From NCBI GenBank assembly GCA_038236865.1, contig JBBRZI010000007.1:1-34695 (forward strand): 34,695 nt of DNA, in the 5' to 3' direction. The notes under the pieces were generated by a model. That model ran no database searches. It saw only the letters and a program-made list of their open reading frames with translations, and was not told the origin of the DNA. Below are positions 1 to 8,022 of the stretch, piece by piece. Both the position numbers and the translations under genes were made by a program. The DNA comes from UBA4729 sp038236865 (GTDB taxonomy: Bacteria; Patescibacteriota; Saccharimonadia; Saccharimonadales; UBA4665). Every line of letters begins with the position of its first letter. The stretch's first letter is position 1.

Positions 1-1
1 C

Positions 2-529
2 GTATTTATCGGCGTCTATATCGTCTTGACCCCGTTCTTGCCGGCAATCAGCTGGTGGTCAAAATACCAAGCTCCGATCGTATCCTCCAAGCCGACAGCG
101 CCGACACCAAAGCCGACAAGCCCGACTGCCCCACAGGACAACACCCTAATCATCCCTGCTCTCGCGATGCAAGAAGGCGTCCACGAAGGAGGCTCCATAT
201 ATACACTGCGTTTAGGAGTGTGGCGCTTGCCCCAGTCGAGCACACCCGACAAAGGCAGTAATACCGTGTTGGCCGGTCACCGCTTTACCTATAGTGGCGC
301 CGCGGTATTTTATAATCTCGACAAAGTAGTGGCGGGTAACGATATCTATATGTATTGGCAGCACAAGCGCTACCATTACCAAGTGAACGCCGTGCGCGTG
401 GTCGCACCGACAGAGGTATCCGTCGAGGCCGCGACGCCCGAGCCGACACTGACAATCTACACCTGTACGCCGTTGTGGTCGACCAAACAGCGCTTAGTAA
501 TTCAAGCCAGGCTAGTGGAGGTAACATGA
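2..529 (+). CDS. sortase, N-terminally incomplete (cut by window edge)
   Basis: The reading frame is open from the first bases, so the gene begins before the window. The visible N-terminus is a hydrophobic stretch (VFIGVYIVLTPFLPAISWW), the likely membrane anchor, followed by a Pro/Thr-rich linker. The sortase fold is marked by TVLAGHR (catalytic His, codon 278-280), LTIYTCTP (catalytic Cys, codon 464-466) and KQRLVI (Arg, codon 491-493), in the family's usual order. Sortases are membrane transpeptidases that cleave a C-terminal sorting motif and attach the protein to the cell surface or to a pilin. The spacing looks closer to class D/E than class F, but the class is uncertain. A tiny membrane ORF follows with an ATGA overlap. 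A second sortase gene lies at 8023-9093. Confidence 0.88.
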   Translation, partial: VFIGVYIVLTPFLPAISWWSKYQAPIVSSKPTAPTPKPTSPTAPQDNTLIIPALAMQEGVHEGGSIYTLRLGVWRLPQSSTPDKGSNTVLAGHRFTYSGAAVFYNLDKVVAGNDIYMYWQHKRYHYQVNAVRVVAPTEVSVEAATPEPTLTIYTCTPLWSTKQRLVIQARLVEVT

Positions 530-639
530 AAGAATGGCATCGAACGGTTATACTCTTGCTTCTGCTGGTGGTTGCCGTCGGCTTTGTGGTTTGGCTGCGG
601 CACGACTACGACATGCAAGCCCTACGCAGCCTGCGCTAG
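526..639 (+). CDS. small single-span membrane protein (37 aa)
   Basis: This 37-residue ORF starts at an ATG that overlaps the sortase stop (ATGA, 526-529), which suggests translational coupling. The product is a short basic N-terminus (MKEWHRT), one strongly hydrophobic helix (about residues 8-24: VILLLLLVVAVGFVVWL) and a short charged tail. I do not recognise a family. A small helper of the sortase is possible but is only inferred from the overlap. It ends in TAG about 40 nt before the next promoter. Confidence 0.5.
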   Translation: MKEWHRTVILLLLLVVAVGFVVWLRHDYDMQALRSLR

Positions 640-677
640 CCTGACAGAGATCACTGCCCAGTTGGGGAGCTGACTGG

Positions 678-706
678 TATACTAGGAGTAACTAGTAAAA
701 ACGGAG
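678..706 (+). promoter_or_regulatory. promoter and RBS of the P-type ATPase gene
   Basis: An extended -10 element, TGG-TATACT, has its hexamer at 678-683. No good -35 box is seen. A GGAG Shine-Dalgarno site at 703-706 sits 6 nt before the ATG at 713, which supports that start over the ATG three codons later. Confidence 0.5.
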
Positions 707-712
707 CCCCCA

Positions 713-2563
713 ATGAAGAAAATGAAAAGGACTATTCGCGTCATGCGTCAATATAAGTTGCTGAGTTTAGCAACATTCGCGTTAATCGTGGGCTTAATCT
801 TAGAAGCTACCCAGCAGCACACCGCTATGCATTGGGTACTCGGAACGGTAGCTCTCATCGCCACGCTGCCTTTACTGTGGGACATGATCGAGGATGTTCG
901 GACCGGTAGCTACGGCATAGATATTTTAGCCATAACCGCCATCGTGGCCTCAGTCCTGCTTGGCCAGTATTGGGCAGCCATTGTCGTTGTCCTAATGCTC
1001 ACCGGCGGCGAAGCCCTCGAAAAATATGCCGAACACAGAGCCCGGCGCGAGCTCGATGCCCTCCTGACGCGCGCCCCCCAAAAGGCCCACTTGTTACAGG
1101 GGCGAAAAGTCACGATAGTCAAAGTGAGTGTTCTGAAAGTCGGCGACAAAATCCTCATCAAACCCGGCGAACTGGTCCCGGTTGACGCAATCATCCTCGA
1201 AGGCACCTCCGACTTTGACGAATCAAGCCTAACCGGTGAAAGCCTGCCGCAATCCAAACAAGTCGGTGACCAAATCCTGAGCGGTTCAATCGCAACTGAT
1301 GGCGCCATCACTGCCAAAGCCCTCGCCACCGCCAGCGACAGCCAGTACGAACAAATCATCAAGCTGGTGCGTAGCGCAGCCGCCAGCCAAACGCCATTTG
1401 TCCGCCTAGCTGAACGCTACAGCATACCGTTCACTATCTTGGCCTTTGCTATCGCTACGGCCGTGTGGGTCATCAGTGGAGACGCCATTCGCTTCCTCGA
1501 AGTTATCATCGTGGCCACCCCTTGCCCGCTCTTGTTGGCGGCACCAATTGCCCTGATCAGCGGCATGAGTCGGGCCAGCAAATATGGCATCATCGTCAAG
1601 ACAGGCTCTGCTCTCGAGCGTTTGGCCGAAGCCAAGACAATTGCGTTTGATAAAACCGGCACGCTGACTCGTGGTGTGCTGGTCGTGAGCGACGTTTCTA
1701 CCTATAACTCCTTCAAACAAGCCGAGGTATTGCTATGGGCCGCCAGCCTCGAGCAGAGCTCCAACCATGTGGTCGCCCACGCAGTCGTCGCCGCTGCGCA
1801 AGATCAGCAGCTCAAACTCGCCAAAGCCAAGCACGTCAAAGAGATTGCCGGGCGCGGCCTACAAGCCCAGTTAAAAGGTCAGGAAATACTTGTCGGCCGA
1901 TTAAGTTTGCTAGAAGAACACGGTGTGACGCTACCGGCAAACTTTAAACGAACGACCATCCGCCAAACGGCCGTCTATGTTGCAGCCGGAGGAAAGCTGG
2001 CTGGAGCAATCACCTTTGAAGATGAGCTACGGCCCGAAAGCATAACCACCCTTAAGCGCCTGCACGACCTTGGCCTACGCAATACCATGATGATTACTGG
2101 CGACAACGAATCGGTGGCTCAAGCCATTGCCAAAAAGCTTGGAATCACGAGTGTGCACGCCGAAATGCTGCCCGCCGGCAAATTAAAAGTGCTCGAGTCT
2201 GTCACGCAGCGCCCCTTGGTATTTGTAGGTGACGGTGTCAATGACGCCCCGGTGCTTACGACTGCTGATATCGGGATCGCGCTCGGGGCTCGGGGCAGTG
2301 CCGCCGCTAGTGAATCGGCCGATTTAGTGATCCTGCAAGACGATCTGAGCCGTGTCGCCACCGCCGTCGCCATCGCCAAACGAACATTCAAAATAGCCAA
2401 GCAAAGCATTCTGATCGGGATTGGGCTCAGCGTCATCTTGATGTTAGTGTTCGCCACCGGTAAATTCTCGCCGCTCGTCGGCGCAATCGTCCAGGAATTT
2501 GTCGATGTTGTCGTAATATTCAACGCCCTGCGCGCCCACCTCGACAGCAAACAGACATTCTAA
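713..2563 (+). CDS. P1B-type heavy-metal translocating ATPase
   Basis: A 616-aa membrane ATPase that should move a metal cation across the membrane using ATP. Landmarks in order: N-terminal helices without a cysteine-rich HMA domain, the actuator loop LTGES (about residues 173-177), the ion-binding TM motif ATPCPLL (Cys271), the phosphorylation site DKTGTLT (Asp313), the hinge GDGVNDAP (about 506-513) and two C-terminal helices. The TPC motif differs from the CPC of Cu/Zn/Cd pumps and resembles the TPC subgroup (P1B-5-like), so the metal cannot be assigned safely. The His of the nucleotide-binding HP dipeptide is present (His352), but Val follows it instead of Pro. The gene meets the next one tail to tail with a 4-nt overlap. 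Confidence 0.9.
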   Translation: MKKMKRTIRVMRQYKLLSLATFALIVGLILEATQQHTAMHWVLGTVALIATLPLLWDMIEDVRTGSYGIDILAITAIVASVLLGQYWAAIVVVLMLTGGEALEKYAEHRARRELDALLTRAPQKAHLLQGRKVTIVKVSVLKVGDKILIKPGELVPVDAIILEGTSDFDESSLTGESLPQSKQVGDQILSGSIATDGAITAKALATASDSQYEQIIKLVRSAAASQTPFVRLAERYSIPFTILAFAIATAVWVISGDAIRFLEVIIVATPCPLLLAAPIALISGMSRASKYGIIVKTGSALERLAEAKTIAFDKTGTLTRGVLVVSDVSTYNSFKQAEVLLWAASLEQSSNHVVAHAVVAAAQDQQLKLAKAKHVKEIAGRGLQAQLKGQEILVGRLSLLEEHGVTLPANFKRTTIRQTAVYVAAGGKLAGAITFEDELRPESITTLKRLHDLGLRNTMMITGDNESVAQAIAKKLGITSVHAEMLPAGKLKVLESVTQRPLVFVGDGVNDAPVLTTADIGIALGARGSAAASESADLVILQDDLSRVATAVAIAKRTFKIAKQSILIGIGLSVILMLVFATGKFSPLVGAIVQEFVDVVVIFNALRAHLDSKQTF

Positions 2564-3192
2564 CTCATTTGACAGAGTAATAGTGCGACAAGTAATGGCA
2601 CTATTAGATTGTCGCTGCCCTGTACGCCGACGTTTTCACCGACTGTCGCAACCATTGCAATGCCAATTAAACCGATTGAAAACCCAACCCCAGGCGCCAG
2701 CAGGCTGTACCCAATCAGAATTGCCAGCGATACGACCAAAAATGTCAGCGTACCGACGAGGCTCTTCTCTTGCCCAAAAATTAGGTAGCGACTCGTGCGG
2801 CCGAAGCGCACACCAACCACCGCGGCCAGACCGTCGGCCAAGCTCATTTGCAGAATAGCGGCGGCATAGATCCATTGGTCGTGCGTGATAAGGGCGATCG
2901 CCCCGACAGCGAGCGCGAAGTACAATTCACCCCACGTTGGCCGCTGCACGCTATGAATGGCTTGGAACAAGTTTAGATACCTCGATACGGCGACGGCTAC
3001 AAAAAACGCGATGCTGAGTAACTCAATCTCTCCCCAGCTCAGAAAGAACGGCCACAAGGCTACAAAACTGCCCACGGTAATATGGATAAATTTTCGGCTA
3101 AACTCGTCATGCATACTGTGCTTACGCCAATACAGCTCATTTACGAGCAATAATGTCAGAATGCCAACAATGGTGGCAACAAATTCAACCAT
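2560..3192 (-). CDS. CTP-dependent polyprenol/phytol/diacylglycerol kinase-like membrane protein
   Basis: A 210-aa protein with about six or seven membrane helices. The pattern RKFIH (residues 33-37), LADGLAAVVGVRFG with a following KSLVGT (mid-protein) and a late GSDNLIVPL matches the dolichol kinase/phytol kinase/DGK1 family related to CdsA. Known members transfer phosphate from CTP to a lipid alcohol. A likely role is making or recycling a polyprenyl-phosphate carrier or phospholipid precursor; the substrate cannot be read from sequence. The gene has TACAAT only 6 nt before its ATG and no Shine-Dalgarno site, so the mRNA is probably leaderless. Confidence 0.75.
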   Translation of the reverse strand: MVEFVATIVGILTLLLVNELYWRKHSMHDEFSRKFIHITVGSFVALWPFFLSWGEIELLSIAFFVAVAVSRYLNLFQAIHSVQRPTWGELYFALAVGAIALITHDQWIYAAAILQMSLADGLAAVVGVRFGRTSRYLIFGQEKSLVGTLTFLVVSLAILIGYSLLAPGVGFSIGLIGIAMVATVGENVGVQGSDNLIVPLLVALLLCQMS

Positions 3193-3198
3193 GAGCTA

Positions 3199-3204
3199 AT
3201 TGTA
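3199..3204 (-). promoter_or_regulatory. -10 box of a leaderless promoter for the lipid-kinase-like gene
   Basis: On the minus strand TACAAT is followed by 6 nt (TAGCTC) and then the ATG. A start site about 7 nt after the -10 box would fall on the start codon. No Shine-Dalgarno sequence is present. Confidence 0.5.
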
Positions 3205-3408
3205 CTCCATCAAACGTAGCGTGAGTCGGTTTAGAGATTTCAGTAGAGCCTGATACTCAGCTTTCGCAGTCTCGTCGCTTACACCTCGGCTACGGCCGTC
3301 AAAAGCCCTCTCCCGGCGCGCCCGACGAGTAGCTATCGATTCCAAACTGTCGCTTGACTGACAGCTGCTTCAAAATATGCGGGGTAAGCTAGCTGTTTAA
3401 GCTAATTT

Positions 3409-3576
3409 CTACAATGGCAGGTGCAAGTTAACACCCAAGAACAATAACGGCCAGGCGATAATCGCTAGCAAGGCCGACAACAGATTGCCGCCAGCGGTCA
3501 GATCCACCAAATAGCCGTGTGTGGAGGCCATGATTAAACCAATTACTAAATATATGAAGCCCGCTAATGAACGCAT
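3409..3576 (-). CDS. small two-helix membrane protein (55 aa)
   Basis: The 55-residue product starts MRSLAGFIYLVIGLIMAS and has a second hydrophobic stretch (LLSALLAIIAWPLLFLGVNL) after a Gly-rich turn, so two membrane spans are likely. A purine-rich AAAGGG lies about 12 nt before the ATG, and TATAAT lies at 3596-3601 on the same strand. No family is recognised. It lies near another tiny membrane gene (3674-3820); both may be stress or envelope peptides, which is only a guess. Confidence 0.55.
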   Translation of the reverse strand: MRSLAGFIYLVIGLIMASTHGYLVDLTAGGNLLSALLAIIAWPLLFLGVNLHLPL

Positions 3577-3673
3577 TGAATTATTATTCCCTTTGATTAT
3601 ATAAAGTTACGGTTTACCCTCAGTATAGCTCAATAGCAACTTCTTCTGCCTACATTGCCGACTGCTTGGCATC

Positions 3674-3820
3674 CTAAACGTGACGGCGACCGACGATGAG
3701 GTTGTAGGCAAACACGATAATGGCAATCACCAGGATTAAGTGGATCAAGCTGCCAACGTGAACCACGAAAAACCCTAAAAACCACAGTACTACGAGGATA
3801 ATGGCGATAGTTGCTAACAT
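3674..3820 (-). CDS. Lmo0937/DUF5670-like small membrane protein (48 aa)
   Basis: A 48-residue protein starting MLATIAIILVVLWFLGFF, followed by a GSLIHLILVIAIIVFAYNL helix and a basic end (GRRHV). The two helices with a Gly and a central His-Leu between them match the short Lmo0937-family proteins (DUF5670), which are widespread in bacteria and of unknown function. An AGGAG Shine-Dalgarno site sits about 7 nt before the ATG, which fixes the start. Confidence 0.72.
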   Translation of the reverse strand: MLATIAIILVVLWFLGFFVVHVGSLIHLILVIAIIVFAYNLIVGRRHV

Positions 3821-3958
3821 ATGTTTCTCCTGCTTATGTATGGATTAGTAACCTTAAGCATACCGAGTTACCGAAAATTTATGTGTAATGTTTCTTACTC
3901 AGGGGTGCAAGCCTGAACAGCTCACAGTACGCGTCGCGAAATATACAAATAATTTAAA

Positions 3959-4035
3959 TGGTCGGGGCGGCGGGATTTGAACCCACGACCTCAGCGTTCC
4001 GAACACTGCGCGCTACCAAGCTGCGCCACACCCCG
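3959..4035 (-). tRNA. tRNA-Pro (anticodon CGG), CCA encoded
   Basis: A 77-nt cloverleaf on the minus strand. The acceptor stem CGGGGTG/CGCCCCG has the C1-G72 pair typical of bacterial tRNA-Pro, with discriminator A and an encoded CCA. The anticodon arm is CAGTG-TTCGGAA-CACTG (anticodon CGG, reading CCG) and the T arm contains GTTCAAAT. CATAAT at 4042-4047 lies only 6 nt before nucleotide 1, so the transcript may start at the mature 5' end. No terminator hairpin is seen downstream. Confidence 0.95.
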
Positions 4036-4041
4036 TGACCG

Positions 4042-4047
4042 ATTATG
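4042..4047 (-). promoter_or_regulatory. -10 box directly before tRNA-Pro(CGG)
   Basis: CATAAT on the minus strand is 6 nt from the first tRNA nucleotide. Initiation at the normal distance would begin at or next to position 1 of the tRNA, leaving little or nothing for RNase P to remove. No convincing -35 box. Confidence 0.35.
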
Positions 4048-4180
4048 TCGGCGAATACTTGTCTCTCGCACCGTCGGAATGGATCGTTTGCACGAACCGA
4101 TGCGATTCTTCCCAAGTGGTTATGGGAGGTTGTGTATATAGTAACAGAAAAAGGGGCTTGTAGCTGACCTAGCTCGCTTC

Positions 4181-4467
4181 TTTGGACTGGGGAGACAGGT
4201 TAATCGCCCGTCTGCGCCCGTCCTCGGAGTGAACTCCTGCGGGCGTGCTTGACGACCGAACCTTTGACCACGATATTTTCTTTCGGGGAAACAGGATAGC
4301 GGGCTGTGCCCTTTTCTACTGCGGCGTGCTCGAAGTAAACTTCTGCGCGCGTCATATAGCTTCAAGCAGGGAAAATTACAATTCTATAAGCAGGTTTTCT
4401 CTGTTTCGGCATATACTTCTGCTGATCGCAGAATTATCGCTCACCAAACCGACGACCACGATATTTT
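4181..4467. repeat. diverged repeats and hairpins between the two tRNA-Pro genes
   Basis: The 511-nt stretch between the tRNAs (4036-4546) has no convincing gene. It contains two degenerate copies of the tRNA-Pro(TGG) 3' region: GGGGAGACAGG at 4189-4199 (identical to 4552-4562 in the tRNA) and GGGGAAACAGG at 4285-4295. Each copy is followed by a short hairpin: GGAGT-GA-ACTCC near 4226, enclosed by CGCCCG/CGGGCG, and GAAGT-AA-ACTTC near 4331. The two hairpins differ by a paired, compensating change. A third hairpin, TTCTGC/GCAGAA, lies near 4420. GACCACGATATTTT occurs exactly at 4266-4279 and 4454-4467. The units are about 100 bp apart and look like tandem duplications or leftovers of events at the tRNA. 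Confidence 0.55.
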
Positions 4468-4506
4468 GCTGTGCAAAATCTCTAGTCGCAGAACCCAATC
4501 ATGTGG

Positions 4507-4623
<117 letters not shown>

Positions 4624-4659
4624 CTACGGGGCTACGAATATTTCACTCGACAGAGGTAG

Positions 4660-4665
4660 ATTATA
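4660..4665 (-). promoter_or_regulatory. -10 box of tRNA-Pro(TGG)
   Basis: A consensus TATAAT on the minus strand lies 36 nt before the tRNA, in the short gap between the tRNA and the end of ymdB. The -35 region is weak. Confidence 0.45.
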
Positions 4666-4690
4666 ACGAAATAATCACTAAATTGCTAGC

Positions 4691-5494
4691 TCAGGCTGGT
4701 AATTGGATATGTATCGGCTCGATTGACTGGGCCAAACCAGTGGCGTCGTTACTAACGATCAGGACGGCATTGAACTGTCGAGCGCCGCTCAACTCCAACT
4801 CATTCTTGTTAGCCTTGCCGTCCCGCCAGCGTTCAAATATGCTCTCGAGTTTGACGCCCAGCGAAGAATTGAGCGCCCCGACCATGCCGACATCGCTAAT
4901 GTGGGCCGTGCCGTGCGGCAGTACTCGGGCATCGGCGGTTGGTACATGCCAGTGATCACCAATCACGGCGGTGACGCGACCATCCAGATAGTGGCCAATC
5001 ACGATCTTCTCGCTACTGAAGTCACCGTGGAAATTGACAACGGTAGCCAATCTGGGCTCGGCTTTCTGGGCTTCCAAAATAGCGTCAACGACCCGCAGCG
5101 GGTTATCGAGCGGAGCGTGCGCACTCCGCCCCACAATTTGCCCAAGCAGGCTAATTACTAGCACCCGGCCGGCCGGCGTGCTGACATACTTCCAGCCGAG
5201 GCCCGGGGTGCCCTCTGGGTAATTGGCGGGGCGAATGATTGGCTGCGCCGGATCGGCCAGTTGCGAATTAATGACCGGCAAGTAAAAAATGTGGTTTCCG
5301 CCCGTACAGAAATCAACACCGGCCCGCTTTAAGCGGTTAAAGTCTTCGGGGGTAATGCCCTTGCCGGCCGTAACGTTTTCGGCTTGGGCAATAACCAGAT
5401 TGGCCTGCTGGTCTAGGCGCAGCTTGGGCAAAACTTGCTCAATCATTCTTAGGCCCGGTTCGGCCATCACATCACCAATGTAGAGGATTCTCAT
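4691..5494 (-). CDS. ymdB: YmdB-family metallophosphoesterase (TIGR00282)
   Basis: A 267-aa protein of the YmdB family, dinuclear-metal phosphodiesterases; B. subtilis YmdB hydrolyses 2',3'- and 3',5'-cyclic nucleotides and affects RNA turnover and development. Metal ligands fall where expected: Asp8 (MRILYIGD), Glu39-Asn40 (QAEN), Asn67-His68 (GGNH), His156 (NFHGDF) and His181/His183 (GDHWH), followed by PTADARVLPHGTAHISDVGM. The usual Trp-Asp after GNHx is replaced (GNHIFYL). The start is preceded by TATAAT at 7 nt and no Shine-Dalgarno site, so it is probably leaderless. It lies two genes downstream of RNase Y, a neighbour in many Firmicutes too. Confidence 0.92.
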   Translation of the reverse strand: MRILYIGDVMAEPGLRMIEQVLPKLRLDQQANLVIAQAENVTAGKGITPEDFNRLKRAGVDFCTGGNHIFYLPVINSQLADPAQPIIRPANYPEGTPGLGWKYVSTPAGRVLVISLLGQIVGRSAHAPLDNPLRVVDAILEAQKAEPRLATVVNFHGDFSSEKIVIGHYLDGRVTAVIGDHWHVPTADARVLPHGTAHISDVGMVGALNSSLGVKLESIFERWRDGKANKNELELSGARQFNAVLIVSNDATGLAQSIEPIHIQLPA

Positions 5495-5501
5495 AGCAAG
5501 T

Positions 5502-5507
5502 ATTATA
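5502..5507 (-). promoter_or_regulatory. -10 box of a leaderless ymdB promoter
   Basis: TATAAT, then 7 nt (ACTTGCT), then the ymdB ATG. There is no Shine-Dalgarno site. Confidence 0.55.
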
Positions 5508-5527
5508 GATGTTTATAGCGGCGGCGG

Positions 5528-6253
5528 CTAATCGATTCTATAAAAGTTCGTCTCGACTAGCTTCTGGAGCGGGCTCCACATTCGTTGGGCTTTTTTATGG
5601 GTGAGTGTGCTTAACTTGATTAAAATAATTATCAGCATCGTCAGACCGGTACAGAGCAGGGCCCGCACAATGTGCAGAATTGGCGTACTGGCAATCCCAA
5701 TACTCAAAATAAAGCCGAGCGTAATGGAGAACAAGATCGCCATAACATGCCATTCATTGGCATAGACTTTATTGGACGCTTGCATGCTGAAATTAGTCCG
5801 GTTTTGTTGATTGGCAATCAAGGCGTCAAGCGTCTTGGCAATCGGCTCGCTGGCCTCGCCTTTATAGTCGACACAGTAGGTGATGAGTTCTTCGTACTCT
5901 TTTTCGCCGGCGGTCGGGGTTTTTCGGTGCAGCTTAACGTGGATATAGAGTGAGACCAGGGCTTGCAGTTTATTCCGTTCGACTTTGGGTAGTTTCTTGA
6001 GGTGCAGAACCAGGCTAAACAAAGCATTGGCTTCACTGCCAATGATGCGGTGCAGGTCTTCAATCCGACTTTTTTGGGCACCCAAGATTGGTGCGATATA
6101 AAAACCGTACAAAAACGAGTTAACCGAGAACAACGTTAAGGCGCCAGAATCAAATTTGTTGCCAGGCATTATCGCTGACAGGCCCAAATAGACAAAGAAA
6201 AAAATCCAGAAGTACGTGCTCAGTCGAATTTTGGTTAAAAGGAATTTTCTCAT
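5528..6253 (-). CDS. four-helix membrane protein, DUF4239/bestrophin-like (tentative)
   Basis: A 241-aa protein with two N-terminal helices (TYFWIFFFVYLGLSAIM and an FSVNSFLYGFYIAPILG segment), a soluble central region of about 100 residues rich in Leu, Lys and Glu, and two C-terminal helices (VMAILFSITLGFILSIGIAS and a following IIIL stretch). This 2+2 layout with a helical cytosolic middle recalls bestrophin-like DUF4239 proteins, but no decisive motif is visible. It sits between RNase Y and ymdB on the same strand, and its ATG is flush with an 11/10-nt inverted repeat. Confidence 0.6.
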   Translation of the reverse strand: MRKFLLTKIRLSTYFWIFFFVYLGLSAIMPGNKFDSGALTLFSVNSFLYGFYIAPILGAQKSRIEDLHRIIGSEANALFSLVLHLKKLPKVERNKLQALVSLYIHVKLHRKTPTAGEKEYEELITYCVDYKGEASEPIAKTLDALIANQQNRTNFSMQASNKVYANEWHVMAILFSITLGFILSIGIASTPILHIVRALLCTGLTMLIIILIKLSTLTHKKAQRMWSPLQKLVETNFYRID

Positions 6254-6279
6254 ACTGCTTATGCTAGAAGCATAGCAGT
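6254..6279 (-). promoter_or_regulatory. inverted repeat touching the start codon
   Basis: ACTGCTTATGC, a 5-nt loop (TAGAA) and GCATAGCAGT (plus-strand view) pair fully apart from one bulged T. The repeat ends at the base directly before the ATG of the membrane protein gene. A hairpin there could block initiation, or it could be an operator, since TATGCT on the minus strand lies inside it. Confidence 0.45.
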
Positions 6280-6336
6280 TTATCCGGCCAAATAAAACCT
6301 CTCGAGTATAGGCGGCGACCGTGGATCGCCGGGGAG

Positions 6337-7845
6337 CTACTTAGCGAATTCGATGGCGCGGGTTTCGCGAATAACATTCACCTTGATGGTCCCGGGGTAT
6401 TGCATCGTCGATTCGATCTTAGTGGCAATGTCCCGCGCCAGCTTAATAGCACTTAAGTCGTCGATGCTTTGTGGGTGCACAAAGACCCGGACTTCGCGGC
6501 CGGCGCTAATGGCATAAGTCTTCTCGATACCTGGAAAGCCATTAGCAACGTTCTCGAGGTCTTTCATCCGCTCCGAGAAGTTCTCGGCGCTGACACTGCG
6601 AGCACCGGGGCGGGACGCGCTGATAGCGTCGACAACCCGGATAATCAGGGCTTCGACACTAGTAGCTTCGACGTCGTCGTGGTGCTGTTCGGCAGCCAAG
6701 GCGACTTCTTCGGGAGCACCATACTTGCGCAGCATTTCGCCGCTCAGGTGGTGGTGCTTACCCTCCATTTTATGAGTGAGGGCTTTACCCATGTCATGCA
6801 CCAAGGCGGCGTATTTGGAAGTCTTGACGTTAGCCCCAACTTCGGCGGCAATCATGCCAGCGATGTGGGCCATTTCGGTGGAGTGCTTTAGGACGTTCTG
6901 CCCATAGCTAGTGCGGTACTTAAGCTCTCCGAGCAACTGCAAAATTTCTTTTGGAATACCGACGATACCGACTTCGCGGGCGGCATCTTCACCAGCCTGA
7001 ATAACACTTTTTTCGACAATTTTTTGAGCCTTTTCGACAATTTCTTCAATCCGGCCCGGGTGGATACGGCCATCTTTGATGAGCATTTCGAGGGCTTGAC
7101 GGGCGACTTCGCGGCGGATCGGGTCAAAGCTCGACAGCACGATGTAGCCAGGTGTGTCGTCGACCATAATATCGACGCCGGTGGCGCGCTGTAAGGCTTG
7201 AATGTTGCGCCCTTCTTTACCGATCAAACGTCCTTTCATCTCTTCTTCTTCAAGCCGGACGCTCGTCACGGTCCGTTCGGCGGTAACTTCGCTCGCCATC
7301 CGTTCCATAGCCGTCGTGATAATCAGACCAGCTTGCTCTTCGGCATTTTCTTTGGCTTCGTTCTGTAATTTATTGACCAGGCCGAGGAGATCGTTGCGGA
7401 TGTCCCGCTCGGTCATTTTCATGAGCTTTTCAGCGGCGTCTTCTTTAGTTAGCTTGGCAACTTTTTCCAGCTTTTCTTGCTGGCGAGTCCGAATGTCACG
7501 AATCTCGTTTTTGAGGATATCGAGTTCATCTTCGCTGGCCCGCAAGTTTTCGTTGCGCTTATCGAGTTCATCGAGCTTACGGTCGAGGGCTTCTTCGCGC
7601 TTAATTAGGCGTTGTTCGATGTCTTTGAGTTCATTACGCCTGGTTTGCTCTTCACGGCGGCCGGCATCGACGGCCTTGTTGGCCTCAACGCGGGCGTCGC
7701 TGATAAGCTTATCGGCCTCGCGCTTGGCTTTATCGAGTTCTTTTTGGACCTTTTCTTCGGCCGAGCCAACACGCTTCTTTGATATGACACTATTCGCGCC
7801 AAAACCAATAGCAAGCCCAGCTACAGCGAGCACTGCTTCTAACAT
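6337..7845 (-). CDS. rny: ribonuclease Y
   Basis: A 502-aa endoribonuclease that starts bulk mRNA decay at the membrane. In order: N-terminal helix (MLEAVLAVAGLAIGFGANSV), a long charged coiled coil (about 30-170, many KREE/ELDK repeats), a KH domain (about 200-265, GRLIGKEGRNIQALQRATG) and an HD domain (about 318-410) with HSTEMAHIAG, AALVHDMGKALTH and the EQHHDD element. Length and order match typical RNase Y. AAAGGA lies 8 nt before the ATG. The other RNA-turnover gene, ymdB, is downstream on the same strand. Sequences upstream (7846-8022) are AT-rich with no clear promoter consensus. Confidence 0.97.
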   Translation of the reverse strand: MLEAVLAVAGLAIGFGANSVISKKRVGSAEEKVQKELDKAKREADKLISDARVEANKAVDAGRREEQTRRNELKDIEQRLIKREEALDRKLDELDKRNENLRASEDELDILKNEIRDIRTRQQEKLEKVAKLTKEDAAEKLMKMTERDIRNDLLGLVNKLQNEAKENAEEQAGLIITTAMERMASEVTAERTVTSVRLEEEEMKGRLIGKEGRNIQALQRATGVDIMVDDTPGYIVLSSFDPIRREVARQALEMLIKDGRIHPGRIEEIVEKAQKIVEKSVIQAGEDAAREVGIVGIPKEILQLLGELKYRTSYGQNVLKHSTEMAHIAGMIAAEVGANVKTSKYAALVHDMGKALTHKMEGKHHHLSGEMLRKYGAPEEVALAAEQHHDDVEATSVEALIIRVVDAISASRPGARSVSAENFSERMKDLENVANGFPGIEKTYAISAGREVRVFVHPQSIDDLSAIKLARDIATKIESTMQYPGTIKVNVIRETRAIEFAK

Positions 7846-8022
7846 AGGGTATCCTTTCTACTCACACAGACCGCTGCCGGACAATCGCTCTCACTTCTCT
7901 AGTCACGCACAACAAATGATCTGAATATCGAAATTAATATAAACTTAGATGAACATCGGAAATCGTACGCCGAACTGACGTAGTAATTCCTACTTCAAAT
8001 ATACGCTCAGCCCCGGGTACGG

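Noticed and set aside
7202..7924. A 240-codon frame antisense to RNase Y
   Set aside because: It is a Ser/Arg/Leu-rich mirror of the coiled coil's codon usage, not a protein-like sequence.
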